Below, piece after piece: positions 16,501-25,207 of a stretch of 64,000 nt of DNA (position 1 is the stretch's first letter; each line of letters begins with the position of its first letter). This DNA is from Verrucomicrobiota bacterium. Its GTDB lineage: Bacteria; Verrucomicrobiota; Verrucomicrobiia; Limisphaerales; J093. Made by a program: the position numbers and the translations under genes. The notes beneath the pieces are model-generated. The model was not told the DNA's origin. It ran no database searches and was given only the letters and a program-made list of their open reading frames with translations. The stretch is taken from the NCBI GenBank assembly GCA_016716505.1, contig JADJWF010000001.1:434001-498000 (forward strand), given 5' to 3'.

Positions 16501-17311
16501 GCCAGTAGCCGCGCGGCTGCGAGTTGAGCACCTGACTGGCGTAGCCCGCCCTGGCCGAGTAGTGCGCCGCAATTTCGCCCGCTGGCAAAGCCCGCCGGTA
16601 GATCGCCACCTCGTCAATGCCGCCGTGGAAAAACTCGGTCGCGCCGCCGAAGGCGCCCGTGGCCGCACCGATTCGCTGCGGGTTGACCTGATTCATCTCG
16701 GCCCGGCCGTTCACGGAGCCGGCGATCTGGCCGTTGATATACAGGCGGTTCGCCGCGACCGTTCCGGCGCTCTCGTACACGCCCACCACGTGGGTCCACT
16801 CGCCGGGTTTCGCCGCCGGGCCGGTGACGACGTTGAATCCCTCGGCCAGCGAGCCGCGCCCGGTGCGGAACTGCCAGCGACCGGCCTCGTCCACGTAGAG
16901 CGCGTAGCCGTACCGATTCGCCCCGATGACTTGCAAAGACGACACCGCGCAGCGCAGTCCCGTCCCGCCGGTGACCAGCGCCCAGCACTCGATGGTGACC
17001 GTGAAGGCATCATTGAGCGAGGGGTGATTCGGGATTTCGGCGTGCTGCCCCGCCGCCGGGCTGAAGAGGGCGGACGTGTCGTTGTCGTTCGGAATGGCGC
17101 CGGGCTGGCCAAGGGCGACGCCGCCGAGGTAGGTACCGTTGAGCCGCGCTCCCTCGGTGCCGCGATTGATGGCGGTGGAGGGCGACGGGGCCGGGGTGCG
17201 TTCCGAGAGGCGCCAGTAGGCGACGGGTTGGTTGGTCTTGACCATTTCCCCGTAGCCGGCAAGCACCGGCAGGGTGGCCAACAACCAGGGGGCGAGGAAC
17301 GCGGGTTTCAT
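13511..17311 (-). CDS. Large secreted LamG/Ig-like repeat protein
   Basis: 1266 residues from an ATG at 17311, which begins a signal peptide (MKPAFLAPWLLATLPVLAGYG). Four LamG/concanavalin-type domains, each opening with a PVAYWRLxE-like strand and ending in DEVAIYxxAL, lie at about 25-250, 255-475, 670-885 and 980-1190. Three Ig-like domains (YQWQxNG...AGxYRVRV) lie between them, two in tandem after the second LamG and one after the third. The last ~50 residues (LQSAAAVTGPWGDV...YYRVRQ) match the end of the protein at 58176-61823. Such proteins sit on or outside the cell and bind glycans or surfaces; the ligand is unknown. A longer in-frame start exists but adds 43 uncharacteristic residues. 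Confidence 0.88.
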   Translation of the reverse strand: MKPAFLAPWLLATLPVLAGYGEMVKTNQPVAYWRLSERTPAPSPSTAINRGTEGARLNGTYLGGVALGQPGAIPNDNDTSALFSPAAGQHAEIPNHPSLNDAFTVTIECWALVTGGTGLRCAVSSLQVIGANRYGYALYVDEAGRWQFRTGRGSLAEGFNVVTGPAAKPGEWTHVVGVYESAGTVAANRLYINGQIAGSVNGRAEMNQVNPQRIGAATGAFGGATEFFHGGIDEVAIYRRALPAGEIAAHYSARAGYASQVLNSQPRGYWRLNEPPPAPPTVAANEGSLGPAAHGQYLNGAQGGRPGALLTAPANTAAGFDGADDKIEVPFLPELNRGVFTVECWANPTPGGPAGGEAVSSRDVGTPIGTRGWALGKDGTDRWRFWLGTGKADPALLIGPSVRDQWEHLVASYDGVFARLYVDATLVEVRRTNYVPNTSRPLRIGAGGNELPLGTAFLAGDVDEVAIYTNALADADVLTHFLAAGRPAPKPVGPTIIENPVSLTNYVGSTVEFAVSAAGSLPLRYQWQWNGVDFPGANAPTLVLTNLTLAQAGRYRARVFNDVSSVVSFEAVLTVEPEGFPTILAQPQSSTNFAGGTARFHVVATGGTNLLYQWQRNGTDLAGATNATLSLPNLQPSDAGNYRVRVATSRGATLSDAAALLVISPPADSYPAAVMADRPLAYWRLGERTGRLARDASSGHHADIYSNVGLGKPGALAGDPDTAFWFTAGYFSWVEAPPDLPAPGEAFSVEAWARLADAPDTHRAVVGSLAVDPPRGFRLQVSPQARWEFWVAGPTGLGVVTGPAATKGVWAHIVGTWDGAVQRLFVNGALAGQRTAAYEPATGWPVRLGADSLEGGAGLIGTAFFDGDLDEVALYTRPLNPEQVAAHYGAGVGKLLGPEILEQPDSLAAFPDYSVTFRVLASGSPPLGYQWQFNGSNLTSQTNATLTLDHVSNDDAGDYRVRVSNAAGTVLSDVASLKIVTLPAMSYADAVRAAGAIAYWRLGETHGVTALDSAGNRPGTYLGGVVLGVPGVDSNDPAAHFVQAGGARVEVPFSAALNPLPFSVEAWARVTGGAGSPRAAVASRVDNPQRGYALVAGAANRWQFLTGRGDLAGWDVTEGPAVEIGQWTHLVGTSDGQTKRLYVNGRLVGKSPAPFAPNDIRPLSMGGDQLAAPEPSAFFEGDLDEVAVYAAPLSPDEVLIHYGLITRTTQPPTLAIAREAGEVVIVWTNGTLQSAAAVTGPWGDVSGSSPLRIPPTLAARYYRVRQ

Positions 17312-17495
17312 CAGCGGCAGCACAGCTTCCCCAGTGAAACAACTTACGGGCCAAAAGTCGCGCGGGAAGCGGTCGGCGGAGACGGGCGCCGGGCGACATG
17401 AGCCCCTTCGGACAACAAATTGCGCGACCCACGAATGCAAATCAGGCAGAGTGCGCTGGTTTTCGGGCGGCGCGTGGGGCGTTCGCTCTTAAGGC

Positions 17496-18434
17496 ATGAA
17501 GCATTACCTGTTCATTGACTACGCCACCCAGGGCTACATCGCCCTGGTGGGGGTGTTGATCCTCTTCTTCCACAACGCCACGGTTCCGGAATGGCCGTGG
17601 CTGCTGACCGCCCACGCGGTCGCGCTGGTGGTGGTCCACGGACTGATACAGTGGGGGGCCAGGCACCCGGACCAGCCGGTGATCAGTCTGTTGCGGCACT
17701 TTTATCCGGTGTTGCTGTACACCGGGTTTTACCGGGAGACGGGAATGCTGAACCGAATGTTCGTGCCGGACTACCTGGACGAGCACTTCATCCTGCTGGA
17801 GCAAAGTCTCTTCGGCGGGCAGCCGTGTCTGCGGCTGATGCAGATGTTCCCGCAGTTGTGGGTGAGCGAGGTTTTCTATGCCGCGTACTTTTCGTACTAC
17901 GTGATGATCGTGGGCGTCGGCCTGGCGCTGTTTTGGAAAAGCCGCACGCACTTCTTCCACTACGTCTCGGTGAATTCGTTCGTCTTTTACTGCTGCTACC
18001 TCACCTACATCTTCCTCCCCGTGATGGGGCCGCGGGCGTTTTTCCGGGAAATAGACGGGTTCGAACTACCGGCGGCCGTCCAGGCGCTGGCCGGCGATCC
18101 GAGTTACCCGGACTCGGTGAAGGCGGGGCCATTCTTTCAGATCATGGCGTGGATCTACCGCAACTTCGAAGGACCGGGCGCGGCGTTTCCCAGCAGTCAC
18201 GTCGCCATCGCCCTCTGCACCGTGTGGTTCTCCTTCCGTTACCTGCCGCGGATCCGCTGGCCGCACCTCGTTGTGGCGGTCCTGCTCTGCATTTCCACCG
18301 TGTATTGCCGCTACCACTACGTCGTGGATGTCGTCGCCGGCGCGCTGACCATGGCGGTGCTGGTGCCAGTGGGTGACTGGCTCTACCGCCGCTACTCAGG
18401 CCACACCGAGCGGTCAGGGGCGGGTGGGCAGTGA
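17496..18434 (+). CDS. PAP2-superfamily membrane phosphatase
   Basis: 312 residues, about six membrane helices. The PAP2 catalytic motifs are MGPR at 177-180, PSSH at 232-235 (proton donor His235) and RYHYVVD at 272-278 with the nucleophile His274. The architecture resembles the inositolphosphoryl-transferase/PAP2_3 branch, which removes or transfers lipid phosphate at the membrane. The substrate is unknown. It is divergent from the LamG protein gene and stands alone. Confidence 0.88.
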   Translation: MKHYLFIDYATQGYIALVGVLILFFHNATVPEWPWLLTAHAVALVVVHGLIQWGARHPDQPVISLLRHFYPVLLYTGFYRETGMLNRMFVPDYLDEHFILLEQSLFGGQPCLRLMQMFPQLWVSEVFYAAYFSYYVMIVGVGLALFWKSRTHFFHYVSVNSFVFYCCYLTYIFLPVMGPRAFFREIDGFELPAAVQALAGDPSYPDSVKAGPFFQIMAWIYRNFEGPGAAFPSSHVAIALCTVWFSFRYLPRIRWPHLVVAVLLCISTVYCRYHYVVDVVAGALTMAVLVPVGDWLYRRYSGHTERSGAGGQ

Positions 18435-18757
18435 CACGACCCGCAGCCAGCAAGTGGGGACCGCTGATCCTGCAGCCCGGTTTGTCCGTGGGACGTGAGC
18501 AACTTGACCGACGGCGGTCGCGCCCAGAGGCGGGCCTTGTCAGCCTCCCAAGCGGCTCGTGGCCCGAAGACAGGGAGGGGAAGGAAAACTGGTCCCGCTT
18601 GCGGCAGCGCGTTTGGCCAACGATTCTCGTGTCAGGCGCGAGGGAACACCTGACCGGCCAGACGACGGGTGGCCGCAGGTCCGCACGTTGCTTCTTCCTT
18701 TGACGAGCGCTGGCCGAAGTGGCACCAATTCGCGGACACCTCTCTGAGCTTGGCGCC
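18435..18757. other. Intergenic region upstream of a pseudopilin gene
   Basis: About 320 bp. A TTGACG near 18700 could be a -35 element, but no good -10 follows at the right spacing. No gene, RNA or terminator is recognised. Confidence 0.35.
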
Positions 18758-19570
18758 ATGAAAGCCTGCCTTCATCCCTTTGCGGCGCATCGCCGCCCCA
18801 ACGGCTTCACCCTCATCGAGCTGCTGGTGGTGATCGCCATCATCGCCATCCTGGCGGGAATGCTCCTGCCGGCGCTGTCGAAGGCCAAGGCCAAGGCGCA
18901 CGGCATTGTCTGCCTCGCGAACACCAAGCAGATCACGCTGGCGTGGCACATGTACCCGGACGATTTCGCGGGGCAACTGCCCGACTGCTTCGCCTGGATC
19001 CGGGGGAACCTCAACTTCGACAATGGCAACCGCGACAACTGGGATCCCACCAACATCTTTAACGGCCAGATGAAGGACTACCTTCGTACCCCGGAGGTGT
19101 TCAAGTGCCCGGCGGACAAGAGCACGGTGAAATATCAGGGCGTCGTCCGTCCCCGGGTTCGGAGTCTTTCGATGAGCCAGTCGTTCAGCGCCGACGGGCC
19201 GTGGTTGGCGGGGAGCGAGGGCTGGCGGGTGTACCGGAAGACGGGCGATTTGTCGGAGCCGGCGCCCAGCCAGTTGTGGCTCATCGTGGACGAGCACCCC
19301 GACAGCATCAACGACGCGGCCTTCGCGGTGCGGTGTCAGGATCGGGGCGCGGCGGCGAGGATCATTGATTTTCCGGCCGCCTTTCACAACGGCGCGTGCG
19401 GCTTCTCCTTTGCCGACGGCCACTCGGAAATCAAGAAATGGCTCGATGCGCGCACCAAGCCGCCGGTGACCTATGGCCGCAAGACGTTAAGCTTGAACGT
19501 GCCGTCGCCGAACAATCCCGACGTGCTCTGGATGCAGGAGCGTTCCTCGGCGAAACTGCCGGGACGGTAA
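18758..19570 (+). CDS. Type II secretion-like pseudopilin with H-X9-DG C-terminus
   Basis: 270 residues from an ATG. The prepilin leader ends at G, followed by FTLIELLVVIAIIAILAGML, with methylated Phe and conserved Glu5 of the mature protein. The C-terminal HNGACGFSFADGHSEIKKW (H-X9-DG then a hydrophobic/basic tail) defines the DUF1559/H-X9-DG group that is expanded in Verrucomicrobiota and Planctomycetota. These proteins are processed by prepilin peptidase, and their role is unclear. No secretion genes adjoin it. Confidence 0.9.
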   Translation: MKACLHPFAAHRRPNGFTLIELLVVIAIIAILAGMLLPALSKAKAKAHGIVCLANTKQITLAWHMYPDDFAGQLPDCFAWIRGNLNFDNGNRDNWDPTNIFNGQMKDYLRTPEVFKCPADKSTVKYQGVVRPRVRSLSMSQSFSADGPWLAGSEGWRVYRKTGDLSEPAPSQLWLIVDEHPDSINDAAFAVRCQDRGAAARIIDFPAAFHNGACGFSFADGHSEIKKWLDARTKPPVTYGRKTLSLNVPSPNNPDVLWMQERSSAKLPGR

Positions 19571-19587
19571 GGCCCCAAGCCCCGCGC

Positions 19588-22500
19588 TCAACGAATCACC
19601 GTCAGGCTGCCGGTGAGGTCCACGCGCACGTCGCGGGCGGCGGCCGGCACCGGCGTGACCGTTTCCTTGCCCCAGGGCCAGCGGATGTGGATGGCGTCCG
19701 CCTGGTCGCGTGACGACAGCACGAGCGTGGCGCTGTTGTGAGACCAGTAGCCGGACCCGGCCTGAACCTCGCGGGCCGGTCCCAGTTTGCCACCGCTCGC
19801 GAGGCGTACGACCGCGCCCACCCCCTGCGGATTGCCCGGGCCGCCCGTCAGCCGGACCCGTAACGCCGGCCGCGCTTTCGCGTTGCGCAGGAGCACGGTG
19901 GGGTTGGCGTTCTGGCTGACGGCCAGGTCGAGGCGGCCGTCCCCGTCGAAGTCCGCCATCGCCGCGCCGCGCTGTTCGCCGTACACGCGGATGCCGGACT
20001 CCTGCCCGGGGACCGGCTGCAGTCTGCCCGCGCCCTCGTTGCGCAGGAGCAGCCCGCGCCCGGCGTCCTGTCGCCAATAGTCGGGGCTGACCCCAAAAAA
20101 GTTCTGGCTCAGGAATACGTCGTCCTGTCCGTCACCATCGAAATCCCCCACGCAGACGGCGTAGGCGGGGGCCCATTGCGCCTCGTCCGGGAGCGGCGCC
20201 GCCTCGAAGCGTCCGCCGCGATTGAAAAACACCATCGAGGCCAGGGTGCGGGCTTCCACCTTCGCCGCCGGATCCAGCCGATCCCCGTACAGTTGCTGGA
20301 TCGTCATTCGCCCATACGCTTCGTTGCTGGGAGCGATTTCCTGCAGGAACGGCAGGGCGGCGACCATCGGTGCCATGACCCGAAACGGCACTTCCCGACC
20401 GTTGGCCGGGTTCACGTAGGTTTCGATCACATCCACCGTGCCGCTCTCATCCAGGTCCCCGTAGCGGATCCAAATGGGCCTTTCCGCGCTCGGCCGGTAG
20501 CGGTTGTTCAGCCCGAAGTTGGTGGCGACGATGTCCAAGCGCCCGTCGCCATCGAGGTCGCCCGTCGCCACGCCGGCCCACCAGCCGGAATACGGCTCCA
20601 AACCCAGCTCGCCGGTGACCTCGCGGAAGCGATCCTGCGACCAACGGAAGACGCGAATCGGCCCCCACTCGACGGCAAGCACCAGCTCCGGAATCGCGTC
20701 GCCGTCCAGATCGCTGAAGACCGCGCCACTGACGAGTCCCAGCTTCTCGAAACGCTGGGTGACGACGAAGCGATCGTTCTCTTTGCGGAGCAACAGCGAG
20801 GTGGCGGGCTCCGGATAGCGGCCGGGCACGACCCGCCCGCCGATGAACAGGTCGAGGTCGCCGTCACCGTCCACGTCGGCCATCGCGATCGGTCCCGGGG
20901 TGATATTCTGGCCGAGGATGCTTTCACCGCTGGCCTGACGGGCGATGTCGTAGATGCGCAGGCAGCCGCCGTTGGTCAGGCCGTCCTCGTAATTGCTGGA
21001 ACCGATGGCGATCATCCCTTGCAAGCCGACGATGCCGGTTTGGTCGCGCCCCGCCGGACGGTCCAGCGCCGGGTTGCGCAGGCGCACCAACCCGCCCTGA
21101 CCGTCCCCGCGGAATACGGCCAGCGCACCGCCCTTTCCCGATCCGATGACCAGGTCGTCCCAACCGTCGCTGTCCGCGTCCAGCCACGCCACGCCGGGCC
21201 CCAGTTGGCTGAGCCGGCGCGTGAGCAGGGGTTGCCGGGCGAAATCGTCAAAGGCGTCCTCGTGGTGCTGGTGTTGGATCAGATGGCTGACATCCTGAAA
21301 CCACGGCTCAACCGGCGGCGTTTCCGGCGGTCTCGGCGCCGTGGGTGCGTCGGCCTCGGTGATTTCGCAGAGGGTGTTGGCCGGCACGCCTTCGACCACC
21401 GACCGCCGGCCACTGCGCCAGGAAACCTCGACGCGGAGCCGGCTGGTTTCGCTGCCGGCCGCGAATACCCGCAGCGCTTGGTTGCCCGAGAGATACCGCC
21501 CGCCGGCGACGATCTCCTGACTCTGCATTGGCACCGCGCCCCCATAGACCTTGACCTTCGCCCCAATGCCCTGCGTGTTGCCGTCCGCCCCGCGCAACTG
21601 CACCGCCAGTCGTGGGGCGGTCCCGGTGTTGCGGAACACCTCCGCCACGCCATTCAGGTTGTTGATGACCACGTCCAGGTCCCCGTCGTTGTCGAGGTCC
21701 GCCAGCGCCACGGCATTGCCCACGTCCGGGTGGTTGAAGCCCCAGGCTTCGCTCATGTCCTCGAAGGTCAGGTTGCCGCGGTTGCGGAAGACCACGTTGG
21801 GGATGGCGTAACGCGGGAACATGGTCCGCAGCCGCTGGAGCTCGTGGTTCGACATCTGCCGCTGGGCCTTCATCACCTCCGCCTGCTGGATGATGTCGCC
21901 GTTCATCATTTGCAGTTCGTGCCCGGTGGTGATGAGGAGGTCCTCGTAGCCGTCGAGGTCCACGTCGAGGAAGTTGGGGGACCAGGTCCATTCGGAGGCT
22001 TCGACGCCGGCGAACTGGGCGATTTCGGCCCAAGTACCGTCCCCGCGGGCGACGAAAAGCATGTTGTGCGAATACTGAGGCCGATTGTCCACCGCCCCGA
22101 GGGGCAGATGGACCGGCGGGATTTCGCCCGTCTCGATCATCCGCAACGAATGCTCCCGGCTGAGCATGTCCGAGACGCAGAAGTCGTCGTGGCCGTCGCG
22201 ATTGAGGTCGGCGAAGTCCGCCCCCATCGAGAAGATGCTCGTATGCCGCAACGCCAGGCGCGGGATGGCGCGGAACCGGCCCCGACCGTCGTTGATCCAG
22301 ATGCGGTCGGGCGATTCGAAATCGTTGCAAATGTAGAGGTCCGGCGCGCCGTCACCGTTGAGGTCGCGGAACGTGGCCGTCAGGCCCCAATCGTAGGGCG
22401 GCGCACGCAGCGGCTGGCCGTCTTCATCCAGAAACGCGCCGCCGAGGAAGGGCACCACGGAGAAGCCGGCGCGGCCATCGTTCAGGTAAAGCACATCCGC

Positions 22501-23271
22501 CTCGCCGTTTTCGACGATGCGCCGGTCCCGCGTGGCCACAAAACGGCCGACGAGGTCGGGCTCGGTGGTTGGCCGTCCGTTGACGGCCGTGACTTCCAGG
22601 CCGTGGTCGGTCTCGCGAATCGTCAATCGCGTGTTGGGCATGTCCCGGAGCGTGGTGGTGCGGTAGTTCGCGACGTACAGATCGAGGTCCCCGTCGCCGT
22701 CCACATCAGCCAGCGCGAGCGACATGCCGGCCTTCAAATAGTTCAGCGGCGCGCCGGGCGCCGGATTCGTGAAACGTCCCGTGCCATCGTTGAGGAAGAT
22801 TACCGTGCCGTCACCGACCGAGTTGACGACCAGATCGAGGTCGCCGTCGCCGTCCAGATCGGCGAAGGCGCAGCCGGTGCAGGCCAGAGCGGGCAGGGCC
22901 ACGCCCGCACGGTCGGTAACATCCTCGAAACGCCAGTTGCCGAGATTGCGGTAGAGGACATTGGGCCGGTCCAGCCCGGCGAAGAACAGATCGCACCATC
23001 CGTCGCCATCCACGTCACCCGCGGCCACGCCGGCGCCGTTGAGGTAGATCTGGTTCGTGATGAACCGCGACTGAGCGAGAAAGTTGGTGAAGGTGATGCC
23101 CGTCGTCGCCGGGGGAAGCAGGGAAAAGCCCGTCTTGCCGGGGGCGGTCGGTGTGACGCGGGCGAAGCGGTATCCCTGGCCGCTTTCCCACTCGAGCGCG
23201 GCCGCGATCCCGACCGTGACGACCAACGCCGCCCACCATTGGATGATGCGAATCACTTCCCGCGAAGGCAA
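19588..23271 (-). CDS. CRTAC1-like FG-GAP/VCBS protein with two ASPIC/UnbV domains
   Basis: 1227 residues. An N-terminal hydrophobic segment (about 10-28) should export or anchor it. Many FG-GAP/VCBS beta-propeller blades carry Asp-rich calcium loops such as DVDGDGWCDLFF and DLDGDGDLDLVV. Two ASPIC/UnbV domains are present, one in the middle (GIGAKVKVYGGA... near 560-640) and one at the C-terminus (GVGAVVRLASGG...). The two halves look like a duplication of a standard ~600-residue CRTAC1 protein. The function is unknown; extracellular calcium-dependent binding is inferred. The start is uncertain: TTG at 23271 or GTG at 23256. Confidence 0.85.
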   Translation of the reverse strand: MPSREVIRIIQWWAALVVTVGIAAALEWESGQGYRFARVTPTAPGKTGFSLLPPATTGITFTNFLAQSRFITNQIYLNGAGVAAGDVDGDGWCDLFFAGLDRPNVLYRNLGNWRFEDVTDRAGVALPALACTGCAFADLDGDGDLDLVVNSVGDGTVIFLNDGTGRFTNPAPGAPLNYLKAGMSLALADVDGDGDLDLYVANYRTTTLRDMPNTRLTIRETDHGLEVTAVNGRPTTEPDLVGRFVATRDRRIVENGEADVLYLNDGRAGFSVVPFLGGAFLDEDGQPLRAPPYDWGLTATFRDLNGDGAPDLYICNDFESPDRIWINDGRGRFRAIPRLALRHTSIFSMGADFADLNRDGHDDFCVSDMLSREHSLRMIETGEIPPVHLPLGAVDNRPQYSHNMLFVARGDGTWAEIAQFAGVEASEWTWSPNFLDVDLDGYEDLLITTGHELQMMNGDIIQQAEVMKAQRQMSNHELQRLRTMFPRYAIPNVVFRNRGNLTFEDMSEAWGFNHPDVGNAVALADLDNDGDLDVVINNLNGVAEVFRNTGTAPRLAVQLRGADGNTQGIGAKVKVYGGAVPMQSQEIVAGGRYLSGNQALRVFAAGSETSRLRVEVSWRSGRRSVVEGVPANTLCEITEADAPTAPRPPETPPVEPWFQDVSHLIQHQHHEDAFDDFARQPLLTRRLSQLGPGVAWLDADSDGWDDLVIGSGKGGALAVFRGDGQGGLVRLRNPALDRPAGRDQTGIVGLQGMIAIGSSNYEDGLTNGGCLRIYDIARQASGESILGQNITPGPIAMADVDGDGDLDLFIGGRVVPGRYPEPATSLLLRKENDRFVVTQRFEKLGLVSGAVFSDLDGDAIPELVLAVEWGPIRVFRWSQDRFREVTGELGLEPYSGWWAGVATGDLDGDGRLDIVATNFGLNNRYRPSAERPIWIRYGDLDESGTVDVIETYVNPANGREVPFRVMAPMVAALPFLQEIAPSNEAYGRMTIQQLYGDRLDPAAKVEARTLASMVFFNRGGRFEAAPLPDEAQWAPAYAVCVGDFDGDGQDDVFLSQNFFGVSPDYWRQDAGRGLLLRNEGAGRLQPVPGQESGIRVYGEQRGAAMADFDGDGRLDLAVSQNANPTVLLRNAKARPALRVRLTGGPGNPQGVGAVVRLASGGKLGPAREVQAGSGYWSHNSATLVLSSRDQADAIHIRWPWGKETVTPVPAAARDVRVDLTGSLTVIR

Positions 23272-23412
23272 TCGGCTGCGGGGCCATTGTCAACAGTGTT
23301 CGACCACCGGGGCAACAACCAGGCTGGGGAAAAGCCGCCTTTCCGGCCGCGTCGGGTTACGGGAGTTTCCGTCGGCGGCCTTGTGTGAACGGCCCGCCGG
23401 GATCCGCCACGA

Positions 23413-25065
23413 CTATCGGCGAGGACTCGAAGCGTGAAACGACCTCACCGCCGTCGCGAAGCGCTCGAGATCGTCGTACCGATTCTCCCACGTGGTGTAC
23501 ATGACGCCTTCCACACCGTCCACGGCTTGGGCGGCTGACAGCCATTCGCGAACGCGTTCCGGCGCGGCGTCGTAATAGCCCGCGATCATCTGCCGGTGGC
23601 CGCGGCCGGCGAACCACTGGAGGCTCTCGGCGCGTTTCTCAAAATACCACGGCACGATCACCACGCTCGGATCGAGCCCTTCCCAAGCGCCGGTGAGGTC
23701 ACCGCGAACGAGGTAGTAGTTCGCCACGGCGTTGTGGTGCGGATCGAACATGTCGCTCCACACGTAAACACGGGCAGTCGGGGCCGTCTCCTTCAGGATG
23801 GCGAGGCAGGTTCGGACATGGTCCGCGAGGAGGGTGCCGGCGCTGAGCTGGCGTTGCGCGCAGGCGGCGCAACGATTCAGCACCCGGATTTCGTCGTGCG
23901 ACATGAAATAAGCCCCGGCCTGCCAAGCCGCGTGCATTCGGCGCGCCTGATCGCGGAGCAACTCGATGGTCCGCGGCTCGGACGGGCAGATCATCGCCTG
24001 CCCCTGGTAGATCGTCACCGCGTGGTAGTAGGACACCCGCAGGCGCGTGCCGTCGGGGAGGCCGGTCTTGATCACGGGCGGCTCGTGCCAGACGTCGTAT
24101 TCTCCCGGCCAGGGATGCCGGCCCATCTTCGGGTCCACGAGCGGCTCGAAATCCCGCCCCTCGACCAGCGCCCCGCCATCCTCACGCCGGATTTCCAACG
24201 GAGCGCCCGCGCGGCGGATCAAATTGAGCAAGCCCACCTCCTCGAGCCGGACGTCATCGAACCAGGCCGCGCCGCTCTCGCCGCCCCAACAACCGAGATA
24301 GAGGCTGACGTTCGTATGTTCGAGCGAGTTGAACGTGACGTGATGCGTGGTCCATTCCTGCGTCGCCTGGACCCCGAGGGGATTGAAGTTCAGGGGCCGC
24401 CCGTCGGCGAGGAACTTGGCCTCCAGGGTCCCGCGGAACCCCTCGGTCTTCACCCGGAGCGAGAGATGGTACTGGCGGAAGGGACTGACGCGGAGTTGCT
24501 GGACGATGCGGGCGTTGCGGCCCCGGGGATCGCGAATCAACGCCGCTCCCGCATCGGCGCTCACCGTGTCGTCCTTCCAATCCCACAACTGCAAGTCACC
24601 GAAGTCACCACCCTTCAGTGGCACGGCCGGGTCGGCCGCGAGCCGCGCCACCCCGTCGCGCACGACAAACAGCGCCCCGCGCACGGGCAGGCCCTCGATC
24701 AGATTGGGATCGTGGAACAGCAGGTCATTCGAGTAGCCGACCGGAAACAAGGCCGGGACAATTTCGAGGGCATTGCTGGCGGCGGCGCGCTTCACGCGCT
24801 CGAGGTGGCGGAAGTAGCGCTCGTCCATGTCGCCGAGCCGGGCGAATTTTGAGTCGGCCAGCAGCACGTGCGTGTAGCCGGCCCGGGCCGCACGGGTGAA
24901 GAGTTGTTCCAGCTCGGCGACCTGGGCTTCGACCAGCAGGTTGCGCGGGCAATAAACCCACAGTTGCCGGCCGGGCGAATCCGCTGCCGCCAACCGGTCG
25001 CCGGTCGCCCCCAACAGCGCCAGCGCGCCGCTGAGGATCACTCCGGACCAGGGAGAAGACTTCAT
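23413..25065 (-). CDS. Secreted protein with a glycoside-hydrolase-like (beta/alpha) barrel
   Basis: 550 residues from the ATG at 25065, opening with a signal peptide (MKSSPWSGVILSGALALLGA). Then comes a barrel-like start (VYCPRNLLVEAQVAELEQL, YTHVLLADSKFARLG). A central jelly-roll insert (about 165-290, FRQYHLSLRVKTE...GAAWFDDVRLEEVG) looks carbohydrate-binding. A C-terminal catalytic half contains YFMSHDEIRVLN with a possible catalytic Asp-Glu pair, YVWSDMFDPHHN and VMYTTWENRYDDLE. The layout resembles GH20-like or related enzymes, but I cannot name the family with confidence. It is a single gene. Confidence 0.7.
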   Translation of the reverse strand: MKSSPWSGVILSGALALLGATGDRLAAADSPGRQLWVYCPRNLLVEAQVAELEQLFTRAARAGYTHVLLADSKFARLGDMDERYFRHLERVKRAAASNALEIVPALFPVGYSNDLLFHDPNLIEGLPVRGALFVVRDGVARLAADPAVPLKGGDFGDLQLWDWKDDTVSADAGAALIRDPRGRNARIVQQLRVSPFRQYHLSLRVKTEGFRGTLEAKFLADGRPLNFNPLGVQATQEWTTHHVTFNSLEHTNVSLYLGCWGGESGAAWFDDVRLEEVGLLNLIRRAGAPLEIRREDGGALVEGRDFEPLVDPKMGRHPWPGEYDVWHEPPVIKTGLPDGTRLRVSYYHAVTIYQGQAMICPSEPRTIELLRDQARRMHAAWQAGAYFMSHDEIRVLNRCAACAQRQLSAGTLLADHVRTCLAILKETAPTARVYVWSDMFDPHHNAVANYYLVRGDLTGAWEGLDPSVVIVPWYFEKRAESLQWFAGRGHRQMIAGYYDAAPERVREWLSAAQAVDGVEGVMYTTWENRYDDLERFATAVRSFHASSPRR

Positions 25066-25207
25066 GCCGCAAGTCAACCCTGGGGCAGGCGGAAAGCAAT
25101 CACCGAGCCGCTCACTTCTCCCGGCCAACGGTCGCGCCGGGTCGCCCGCCCAAACCGTTTGACTTGCCCGCGGCTTCCCCGCCAACTTCGCCCCGCGTTT
25201 TCTGACT

